From contig CM046870.1 in the NCBI GenBank assembly GCA_025617745.1, forward strand, positions 3,539,285-3,603,284: a stretch of 64,000 nt of DNA. The letters are read 5' to 3'. This document shows, piece by piece, positions 54,991-64,000 of the stretch. Source of the stretch: Heliocidaris erythrogramma. Taxonomy: Eukaryota; Echinodermata; Echinoidea; Camarodonta; Echinometridae. Position numbers and translations under genes: made by a program. How positions within the stretch are numbered: position 1 is the stretch's first letter; every line of letters starts with the position of its first letter. Under the pieces are notes generated by a model, which saw nothing but the letters and a program-made list of their open reading frames with translations, was not told the DNA's origin and did not search any database.

Positions 54991-56089
54991 TTAAATTGTT
55001 TTAATTTGTATAATTGTTTTATTACCTCAAAGATTGGGCTTTCAATAAAAATAGGCCTCTCCTTAGGGGTTGGAATACACACACACACACGCCCACAGTT
55101 TGCTTTTATTTCTGCGTTCTAATAACTAATACAATAAATCGATTTTTTACATAAGTATTACATAAGTAAAAAATCATGTATAATAATAGTATACAATAAA
55201 CATAAGACAAAGCATACAAACAAGAATAAGAAATATAATAGACCTTTGTAAATATTTTTTCTCCAAAAAAATAGAGAGGTAATTTAGAACCCAGGAGACC
55301 GCCATCGTGAGCGGTTAGGCTGGAGATGGATGGCGGCCTCGTAAAAAAGATTAGGCGACATAACTCTCTTGGTAAAACTGATGAGTGATCAAGTGGGTGC
55401 AAATAGTAGATACTAATTTAAAGCGTGGGCACGTATGATTGTAGTATCTTTCGTTTAAGTGTAGCTTTTAAGGAGTAGATGGTTGAACAAGATTTTATGT
55501 TATCGGGGAAATTATTCCAAATGTCCGGACCAGAATGTCTTTATTGATAATTTGGGATTTGTAAGATGGAAATTTCCAGAAATGCGAGTAGGGTAGGAAT
55601 GGACAGAACTATTAAACTTAAACATGTTATCAAAGGATGGTGGAAGTTGATTATTAATGTACTTGAACATTATGAATGCTACTTGAATAGTATTCAGGTC
55701 GAAAATTTTTAGCGTTTTAAGTTTATGGAATAAGGGGTCAGTGTGACTTAAGAAATGCCATCGTATAACTCTCTTTTGTAGTTTAAAAATAGAATTGATT
55801 TTTGTCGAACCAAAATTAGCCTATACAATATGTTATATACGGGAGAACTAGCGTATTATATAACAGGAATAAGGTTGCATAGGGTAGAAGAAACTTTAGC
55901 TTGGAAATTATACCAATGCTTTTAGAAATGCACATTATTACGTGGTGTAGATGGTCATTCCAAGTCAAAGTTTCATCTATAATTACTCCCAAATACTTGG
56001 ACTTAGTTTTCTTTTCTACTGGCATATCATCGATTTTAATATATATTGGAGTGTCTGTATTATGAGAATGATGTTTAAAATACATGAAA

Positions 56090-56560
56090 TGAGTCTCACT
56101 ATTTCTTTTGTATTTTATTATGTGAAATATAGAATATTTTAATTTCTGCAGATTTCACAATTAGGAAGCTCTAAATGAATTATGTATAGGTTGCAACAAT
56201 GGCAATTACACATGCTCAGCAAGGAATCAAACCTTGTTTCACATTATAACGAGGAAAAATTAAAATATTTCGTATTTCATGTAATAAAATACAAAAGAAA
56301 TAGTGAGTGGGTGACGTCACTGGCTCCCTCATTTGCATACTGAGCAGGATGTGCATATAACTGTTTTGCGAAATTAAGTGAAACTTTGTGAAACTCCCTA
56401 TTTTGATGAAATTTTCAGTGTTATGCTTGTTGGATTTTTCTCTATTTATTCAAATCAACTTTTTGTTAGGGAGGACTTGGCCTTTAAGTCACAGAATATA
56501 CCAAGAACATGTTGTTTGTTAGCTATGGCATTTGTAATTTTCATAATAGGTCAGTTGAGT
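56090..56560. mobile_element. Non-autonomous element replacing the LINE RT core
   Basis: AT-rich, without coding signal. Inverted parts such as CACTATTTCTTTTGTATTTT (56098) and AAAATACAAAAGAAATAGTG (56287) and GAAATATAGAATATTTTAAT / ATTAAAATATTTCGTATTTC face each other, and GTGACGTCACTGGCTCCCTC follows. The left part is a 220-bp hairpin; the right border is FRKNYST of the LINE. Confidence 0.6.
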
Positions 56561-57879
56561 AATTTTTCCTGAAACCATATTGATTTGAACTGAGTATATT
56601 GTGTTTATTGATAAATGTATGTAACCTATTACAAACGATTTTTTCTAAGACTTTGGATATACTTGGAAGTAAGGAAATGGGACGATAATTACTTATTTCG
56701 TGCGGATCTTCTTTTTTTAAAATTGGATTGACTTTAGCTATTTTGAATAGATCATGGAAAACACCTTGTGATAACGAGTGATTAAAAATGTGAGTTAAAT
56801 GCTTTGCAAGTGGGTTGATTATTTCTTTTAAAAGAGACATACTTTTTTTATCGAAACCATGAGATTTTGAGCTGTTAAGAGATTGGGTAATATTAACAAT
56901 TTCACTGGGATTTGTTGGGTTTAGAAAGAGAGACTCTTGATTTTGTTCGGAAAGATGTAGGATACAGAAGTCTGTAAAGTGAGCGCTAGGGCTATTAATT
57001 TTGCTGGCGAGTTCAGGGCCGATATTCGTGAAAAATGAATTAAATGAATTTGCATAAATACTAGGATCATGTATGTTAGTACCATTTAGTGTGATATTAT
57101 CCGTGGGTGGGGGATCTGTCTTTTTTCCCATAACCTCTTTGATGATTTTGCAAGTTGCATTAGTGTTTGAACTGGCCTTTTTTATTCTATTAGACAAGTG
57201 TAATTTACGGGATGTTCGGATCAATTGTTAATTTTTAAGTTAAGTTTTATATGTCTTTAGGTTAGTGTCAGTTGGATTGCGTAAATGTAATTTATAGAGG
57301 CGGTTGCGTGTTTGTATTGACTTCAGTAAACTTTTCGTTATCCAATGATTCCTGGGTTTACTTCGCTTGTTTTTAATTTTGCCTAGAGGGATATTCTTTT
57401 CATAATAATATTGTAATTTGTTATTAAAATGTTTGTATGCGGTATTGACATCACTTACATTGTAGACATCTGCCCATCCCTCTAAAAGTAAATCGTGTTT
57501 CAGTAAATTCTACATTACGTTTGGATTCTTTGCGATATAAAAAATCATGAAATAATTTAGGGCAACATAGTTTCCATTCACAAGTTAAAAATATGGGTAG
57601 GTGATCGGAAACTTCAGAGCACAATATCCCCCCGATGGTTTTGTTATTATGTACGTTGGAAAAAATATTGTCAATCTGAGTTGAAGAATGTAAAATTATT
57701 CTGGTGGGTTTATTAATAATCGAAATGAAGCCATATGAATACATTAATTGCATAAAATTGCTGTCAGATGAGGGGAGGAAGTTAATGTTAAAGTCACCAA
57801 GCATAAAAATATGTTTGTTTTCATCGCCTATTTTATGAAGATATAAATCCATTTCATCACAGATTAGTTCAAAATTAGA

Positions 57880-58800
57880 GTCGGGGGACTATAAATTAGA
57901 GATCACATAGCAAGAAAATTCCATCAAAATAAATATTGGCTGAATACTTATTATTGCATAGATGGCATAAATTATACAAGGTTATCCAAATTCAACGCTT
58001 GGAAACATTTGAATTAATGATTATTATCAATTATAAAACGGTAAAATACAGCCCCCGATATAGCAGCTGAAGAGCTCCTTGAACGCTGCTGAGATGTGTG
58101 ACGACACACGAAGGACCAGTCCTGTCTAAGCAGACGATGTCCCATAACATCTTACACATTTTTCAGTGCCTGTTTTGTCATCTCCTCTTCACTTATTTCT
58201 CTTACTTGACTAGCGTCAGTCTTAATGTTAGTCTGTTGCCTCACTCTTAACTTTGTGTATGGTATTATTTTGATGAAAAATGCAGCGTTAAAAAAATAAA
58301 GGAATCAGTCACTTATAAACAAAATAAGACGCCATTGTATTTTCAGCTGCTTGCACCGGGGCATGTTCGGCGTTTCAAGAGGGAACGAATACAATCTGTG
58401 ATATTTTTCGAAGGGCTTTTCAATTTGAAAATGGGGTTAATTTCATTGATGATTGACCCTTCTCCTGTGTATTTACAATCAAACGGTTTTAGTTATCAGA
58501 ATCAGTTTCACTTTCCCTTTTAGAATGGTGTGAAATAAGGTCATGTTAAATATACCAAACTCTTTATAATTTGATAAATAATTGCATTGCAATTACGTTC
58601 ATTCATTATAGGACGTCGTCTGCTTAAGCAGGATCGATCCCTAGTGTGACGACATCAAAACATCGCTATATTTCTGGCGAATCCTCGGATATTCCAGATG
58701 CTTAGAAGAGCTTTTATTTATGTTGTTTTTATAATCATCAGATACGCAGTTGACATAAAACTTATACGATTGCCATCTGTAAGCTTCCCAGTTTCTAGTG
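57880..58800. mobile_element. Insertion in the LINE with TAAGCAGACGATGTCC inverted motif
   Basis: Separates the two endonuclease pieces. GTCTAAGCAGACGATGTCCC (58122) and GGACGTCGTCTGCTTAAGCA (58612) are inverted copies, as are GTGTGACGACACAC and GTGTGACGACATC. No coding frame with motifs. Exact ends were not resolved. Confidence 0.5.
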
Positions 58801-59189
58801 ATACATTAATTGCCATATTTGTGATTTTCTTGCAATGTGATCTTTAAACCTATAGTGACATTTTTGAGATTTGAGTTGCCAATTTCAATAAATGATTCCG
58901 CTTGTGTTAGTTTAACATCGGAACGGATTCTGAATTTCAAGTTTTGAGCAATATAAAACGCAACACCGCCCCCTCTTCTTCCTTTGCGGTCTGCCGTAAT
59001 CAACTTATAATTAGACAAACTGAACATATCTGGAGAATTCTGATGTAACCATGTTTCACTTATTCCAATGACGGAAAATTCAAAATTATTTAAGGAGTGT
59101 AAAAGGTTGTCAAATTTTTCGAAATTTCTGTTCAGACTTCTGGAGAAAATGTATCGTTAAATTCTAGGGGGTGTAATATTTGGTTACAG

Positions 59190-61120
59190 CCCTATAGCTA
59201 GAAGGTCCGATAGTTAGCGGGTCCGATAGACCGACAACCAATAGATAGACCGAATGTGGAAAAAGGGTCCGATAGTCCGAAGGTTCAGTAGGGGTCCGTA
59301 TTAGAAGGTCCGATAGACCGACAATAATGTAAAAAAGGGTAAAGTAAGTGAAGTTTTTAATAGTTTCATCTCATAAAAGGAAAAGGGTAATTCCTTATCT
59401 TCTTCTATGTGTATTGTAATAAACCGATGCACTAGGTCTGCAGGCCCACCCTCCCCTCCAAAAAAAAAAAAAAATGGGGAACTTATTTTAAAGTTTTGTT
59501 TTATACATTTACAACATGTTTAAAGTATTTTTATCAGAGCATCATCATCATCACCGTGGGGTGGGGGTGCTCCACCCATGCAGCTCAGCCCCCCCCCTCC
59601 CCGGTTAATTTTGCCACTAAGCCGATGTATTGGCAATGGGGAACGCTGACCATTTTTTTAAACATGGAAATCTAATTATATGGTCACACTAAAGCCCCGA
59701 GGCCCATCATGCCCGAAGCATTTTTTTCTAGTGGAGCAAGCTGAGGAAAGAGCGTCCCCTTCTAACACAAGCGTTATATTTTAAACAAAGAAATCTTATG
59801 GGGTGCAGACCTTATAGTTGCATTTTCATTCAAAGTAACAAATGATAAGATTCTGACAACAAAAGATTCTGACCGATAAAAATGAATTTCAATTAGGCCC
59901 TACCATCTTCTTGGGAGGGGGGCGTTTCCATTTTTTTTTGAGGGTTGTCAGGTGATATTTTCCTACCAGCTATGATCTCAGCATTTATACTTTTTTAATG
60001 TTCATCGACTACACCCATACTACTACCTTGTGGCAAATTTTAGTCTTTGGACATGTCGGGTAAATTATACCATTTTTTTTGGGGGGGGGGGGCGGGGGTG
60101 GGGGAATTCGAGAATAGTCGGATACCTCACAGCCCGAATATTATGATATTCGGGCTTCTTGTTGCTGCAGGACGTAAGAGGTGCTTGCTGCAAGAAACAA
60201 TCTAGGCCTAGTTTCTGATTGTACAAGCGAGCAAAGCGAGCGAACGAGAGAGAGAGAAAAAAAAAGAAAAATTTTGTATCCCGAGAATTGGTTCTAGCGT
60301 ATTGTTATTCCGTTCTCATTAAATATGTGTAACATGTTATCGGCATCTTCTGTTCTCATATTGGGAAGAGACTATTGGTCACAGGCCATTATTTCTGAAA
60401 ATTCATCTCTTTAGCCCCTTTAGGTCAACTTGCCGCTCGATTCATTTCAGTTATGTTGCTGACATTCTTTGAATAGCAAAATAGCATAACATTAGCTAGA
60501 GATTCAACATGGAAACCAAATAGCTTCCATAAGAATATGACTTATTAATATAATTGGCATTGGTTTATATACATAAATATGGCGATTATGTTAATAACTA
60601 ATATAAATAATGAAAATATAATGACATTGGTAAATAACCCTAATAATGCTTCTCTTTCCTCTCTGATTTCTTCTTTTCTTTTTCTCTTCTTTTCCTTTCT
60701 TTTCTTTTCTTTCCTTTTCAACCTCTTCCTTTTTTGCCTTCTCTTTGGTTGGAACACCCCCACGTATTTTAACCACTTATTTTTTACCCACTTATCATTT
60801 TATCCACTGTTTGACCCTTTTTATGTATTTATTTTCGGTCTATCGGACCTTCTAACTATCGGACCCCTACTGAACCTTCGGACTATCGGACCCTTTTGCC
60901 GATTCGGTCTATAGAACATTCTATCTATCGGACCTACTGACTATCGGACCCGTTGGTCATTCGATCTATAGAACCTTCGGACTATTGGACCCTCCTGCCG
61001 ATTCGGTCTATAGAACCTTCTGTCTACTGGACCCTCTCGTACATTCGGTCTATCGAACCTTCTATCTATTGGGTGTCGGTCTATCGGACCCGCTAACTAT
61101 CGGACCTTCTAGCTATAGGG
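59190..61120. mobile_element. 1.93-kb terminal-inverted-repeat element with GGTCCGATAG subterminal arrays
   Basis: CCCTATAGCTAGAAGGTCCG through ATAGTTAGCGGGTCCGATAG and ACCGACA at the left is repeated exactly, inverted, at 61074-61120, a perfect TIR of about 47 bp. Inside each end, units like GGTCCGATAG(A/T)CCG(A)A recur: about 5 on the left (to 59330) and over 12 on the right (60835-61075), with a regular alternation of 'GGTCTATAGAAC' and 'GGACTATCGGACC'. The 1.5-kb centre has poly-G (60078), poly-T/C tracts and no transposase. The superfamily is not assignable. Confidence 0.85.
60660..60760. repeat. Polypyrimidine (TTTTC)n tract
   Basis: CTTTTCTTTTCTTTCC-type tract inside the GGTCCGATAG element; Phe/Leu- and Lys-rich frames across it are artefacts. 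Confidence 0.85.
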
Positions 61121-61633
61121 ATAACCCCTAATATTTACTATCGTGTATATCGTCAAGAAGAATATCGAGAGTGTAAGCGTGTAAATCCATTTATTAATAC
61201 AAATATGTAAAGTGCCGGTATTTTGGAGGATGATCAACTGCATGCGTGATGTCGGTGCGTTTGCAAGTGCATGATGGTGTGTTTGTGTGTATACATAGTG
61301 CAAGTGCGCATGGGTAAGTGATCTTTTCCTTTATTATTGATCACAAAAAACACAAAAAGAAATGAAAGTCCATGGGCGTCGCCAGATTTTTGTTGTTGTT
61401 GTTGTTGCTTGTCAGGGAATTATGGAGGGGAACTGGACCCCCATACCCCCCCCCCCCCACTGAGCGAATTTTGAAGGTCAGGCGGAAAAAACATTATTTT
61501 CCGCAGTCCTGGCAGGCCCAGCCCGGTACGGTGCCGAGCGCGAGCATGATATTCACCGCATCGACCATTTGCATTGCATATTTTCGTGTTTAATTCCTCA
61601 CAATAACGTTGATTTGGGGACACATCATAAATA

Positions 61634-61972
61634 ATGCCGAATCGGTGTATAGTTGCGGGCTGTAGCAAGACCCCTAAAGATGATGTAAGCCTACATCTTT
61701 TTCCTAAAGATGAAAATCTACGGAAATTGTGGGTCGCAAAGGTAATGCTCACGCGGGCAGAGTGGCAAGGGCCGGCCAAGTGAGTGGAGTACAATCTGCA
61801 GTGATCACTTTGCCGAAGATGATTTTGAGGGTCCTGGCCTGTATTCCGAATTTGAAGAAAACGATCAGCTAGCTAAAAGATTCAGCTATTCCAACGATCG
61901 GACTTGGAGTCAAGTCTTCCAATCTGTTTTTCAACGACATCATCTCCAGCAGCTGCAGCAGCTTCACCCGTA
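61634..61972 (+). pseudogene. THAP-domain gene remnant
   Basis: ATG at 61634 opens MPNRCIVAGCSKTPKDDVSL, HLFPKDENLRKLWVAK, RAEWQGPAK. After a 4-nt duplication (AGTG twice near 61779) it continues in another frame with WSTICSDHFAEDDFEGPGLY and FEENDQLAKRF. C-x4-C ... C-x2-H and the PxxxxLRKLW region define a C2CH THAP zinc finger, a DNA-binding domain found in host regulators and in P-type transposases (established). The Gln-rich tail (RHHLQQLQQLHP) meets a stop created by the foldback insertion at 61970. An intron at AA|GTGAGT is the alternative, but homology resumes 4 nt later, so a lesion is preferred. Confidence 0.7.
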
Positions 61973-62222
61973 GACCGAAAATTCTGTCTCTCGTTCGTTA
62001 GCGAAGTGAAGAGCTAACGAACGAGTGACAGAATTTTCGGTCTACTTCACCCACGGCCCCTTCACCAGGCCCCGGCGCGTATTCTGCGAGGGGTTCAAAC
62101 ATATAATATGGTCGAATTCCCCTTGCCACTCGAGCTTCCTTGCCTTCGGGATCTGATAAATAATCTGATATATCAGAGTTCGTATCTGCATGGCTCAACT
62201 CGGAATCGCGGTCACTTTTCAT
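61868..62222 (-). pseudogene. Minus-strand acidic ORF split by the foldback element
   Basis: ATG at 62222: MKSDRDSELSHADTNSDISD, YLSDPEGKEARVARGIRPYY, MFEPLAEYAPGPGEGAVGE. Skipping the foldback and one duplication copy, the frame would run on as AAAAAGDDVVEKQIGR to a stop near 61868. The GIRPY-x-FEPLA phrase recalls a motif in invertebrate proteins annotated as P2X7-like, but this is a weak recollection. It is antisense to the THAP tail, so one of the two frames may be fortuitous. Confidence 0.35.
61970..62045. mobile_element. 76-bp foldback element with TTCACCC duplication
   Basis: An almost perfect hairpin: GTAGACCGAAAATTCTGTC and CTCGTTCGTTAGC, a 10-nt loop, then GCTAACGAACGAG and GACAGAATTTTCGGTCTAC. 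TTCACCC lies on both sides (61963-61969 and 62046-62052), consistent with a 7-bp target duplication (8 bp if the outer C is counted). Confidence 0.88.
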
Positions 62223-62279
62223 CTCTCTATATAAGTTGCTCGACTTTAGCCAAAATCTAAGTTAGTACTACCGTACTAT

Positions 62280-64000
62280 GTAAAGCGAAGTGAAAAAAAA
62301 AAGCCGTAAGTGAAATAAAGAAAAACAAAAGCGTTCACCAGTCGCTATGTAAGAGGGTGGAACATAGTAACTGCGGTACTAAAGATGTGTAGTACATTGT
62401 ACAGACGCGTAAAACGGCTGTGCACGCGTTTAAGACCAATGCAAAAATTCCGTTCGGCAAGCTCAGATGGATGAGAACATTGTTAAAAAAAGAGTTAAAA
62501 AACAAAACAAGAGCTTATATTTGGGCAAAAGTGTTTGTTGATCTTGTAGAAAATATATTGATAATGATTATTCACTTCAAAGATTATATTGATTAATTTC
62601 CTTTTTTCATAAATTGTCCGTTGAACAGAGGGGTCAAATACCGCATTGTGTGTACAATGTTATATGCTGCAGCCTGCAGATCTTGTGCCTCTTACTATTC
62701 ATACGTCACTTGGGGGTGTGACGTCAATTAGCCAATCAGCTCACGAGTTTTAAGGAACCGTCCCAAAACCTCTACTTTTCCCCCTTTTTCGCCAAAACGG
62801 GACATAATTTGGACAATCGATTGCCAGATTCGTGATTAGAAGGCACAAATACATGGAAACAACACCCATTTTCTCTCTAATTTAGTCAACCTTTAAGCAC
62901 ATTTTACGGATGGGTTCTGTAAATGACACAGGTGATTTGCAAAACAAAAATATTTGTTTTATAGACCCCTGTCAGCACGCGAACAGCTTAACCACAATGG
63001 TCTTTCATTACTCGTTTGGTATGACAGAGGTGATAAGTAAAATACAGAGAATTGATACTTCAATTAGGTCGGTTTTCCATGCATACAAATAGTTTTCCCA
63101 TTTAACATGGGGCATCATTATTCACTTGGTATGCAAAGGTTAGAGTTAAATATTCAAACGAATAGTTCTTTATAAAGAAGAGAAATGTAGTTTCGACGTA
63201 TTTCTTTGCTTGAACAACAAAACAAGAAAATGTGAAAACTTTTGATGTGAAAACGATGGGTGGGGAATAAACATTCTGGTATGTTACCAAATCCAGACCT
63301 AGAAATATGTATTTGTTAACAAATGGAACCTGCAGTGTGCAGCGATTTGCTTGTTACTTAATAGCATCATTTTTTTTTCTTTTTAATTGAGTATCAAAGT
63401 GACAATAACAATTATACCATTAAAATTTGAAAAATAATAAACATAATACATTTATAGATTTTTTGAATGGCCAAATCTGGCGCATTGATATACACAGATC
63501 ATTGTTATGTCTATTTGGCAATATGAAACCATATTTGCATTAAATGATTATAATTTGTTTCGCATTTTTACATACAGACCTACGAAAATATATACATGCA
63601 CAGCAACAATAACACAATGGAATATAGGAAAAAGGAAGCATGAATTGTTACACATGAAAATACAGGTATTTATTTAGATTATGCTGTGTATCAAATAGCT
63701 TGGCATTGGGCTAAATCTAGTCACACAAAGGTCCCCGCTCCTCGAATAACTGAGTCACTGACAATCTAGAAGGGGTACACGGGCCTGGGGTAGTACAGGT
63801 TTTGGCCCTCAAGTCACCCGCAACTAATCACCAGCTGCGAAGGAGACTCTCTCCAACCGTTGACCAATAAAAGATAGATATCCATTTACTGGCCCCATGC
63901 AGTATCCGACTTATTGCAGGACATAATGTGGCAGAAGATAGATTTATTATCTTCAGGTATTATTATCTTTTAAATTCTTGTTTTGCCTTTATATATATTG
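62280..64000. other. AT-rich stretch, nothing recognised
   Basis: Short frames without motifs. No tandem repeats or convincing inverted ends were seen. ACGTCACTTGGGGGTGTGACGTCA near 62703-62727 is a small local palindrome. Confidence 0.5.

Larger units (their letters stand above)
55410..59160 (-). pseudogene. CR1/Jockey-like LINE, dismembered by insertions
   Basis: Pieces in order on the minus strand: endonuclease start (NRNFEKFDNLLHSLN, VIGISETWLHQNSPD, KGRRGGGVAFYIAQNLKF; about 59130-58806), endonuclease end (MLGDFNINFLPSSD, NKPTRIILHSSTQIDNIFSN, EVSDHLPIF; 57852-57570), the RT N-terminal half (IAKVNPILKKEDPHEISNYR, VLEKIVCNRLHTFINK, QYGFRKNYST; 57224-56560), then the RT C-terminal part (YLGVIIDETLTWNDHLHHV, 56085-55816; KLQKRVIRWHFLSHTD-like, KTLKIFDLNTIQVAFIMFKY-like, 55800-55480). 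The RT core between FRKNYST and YLGV, with the catalytic FADD, is absent and replaced by about 450 bp of unrelated sequence. Confidence 0.85.

Noticed and set aside
60545..60914. Phe/Leu-rich and Lys-rich frames
   Set aside because: They come from the polypyrimidine tract and the GGTCCGATAG array of the DNA element.

Overview
The window looks like a piece of a marine deuterostome genome, most likely an echinoderm and probably a sea urchin. That is an inference from three things: small exons in kilobase introns rich in repeats, a cullin-2 close to the vertebrate protein, and the mixture of DIRS, L1/Tx1-like, CR1/Jockey-like and miniature DNA elements with very long poly-G/poly-C runs. There is no bacterial-style gene organisation. 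No database search was possible, so names rest on recognised motifs and on splice-site and reading-frame consistency.

Layout. (1) 1-23,350, minus strand: cullin-2 (CUL2), 16 coding exons giving 538 residues from the initiator Met at 22474 to an exon ending at 169. The C-terminal third, including the neddylation site, lies beyond the left edge. Its introns hold an almost complete DIRS tyrosine-recombinase retrotransposon (3871-9821), at least eight families of miniature inverted-repeat elements, and tRNA-derived SINEs. (2) 23,470-26,640: a composite repeat bounded by poly-G and poly-C runs and short inverted ends, with a DNA element and a dead LINE inside it; a shorter relative lies at 41,265-42,375. 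(3) 27,910-33,380, minus strand: a young L1/Tx1-like LINE with both ORFs and a probable 12-bp target-site duplication. (4) 34,559-35,610, minus strand: a probable small secreted proline-rich repeat protein with a TATA box, its frame disturbed around a 32-nt poly-C run. (5) 37,900-39,650: an approximately 165-bp satellite-like array of alternating A/B units, interrupted by a 581-bp element with a 9-bp duplication, followed by another MITE. (6) 44,370-54,089, plus strand: a complete five-exon gene for a 213-residue secreted EGF/mucin-linker/C-type-lectin protein. Its large third intron contains a striking array of alternating AT-rich palindromes (47,170-48,080), a CR1/Jockey-like LINE and a nested pair of inverted-repeat elements. 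(7) 54,090-64,000: LINE wreckage, a 1.93-kb terminal-inverted-repeat element whose ends are arrays of a GGTCCGATAG-type motif, and a degenerate THAP-domain gene broken by a short duplication and by a 76-bp foldback insertion.

The host genes here (CUL2, the proline-rich secreted protein, the lectin and the THAP remnant) do not form a pathway. CUL2 is the scaffold of an intracellular ubiquitin ligase, whereas the lectin and proline-rich products are predicted to be extracellular. The most unusual structures are non-coding: the two-palindrome array, the GGTCCGATAG element, the A/B dimer satellite and the foldback insertion.
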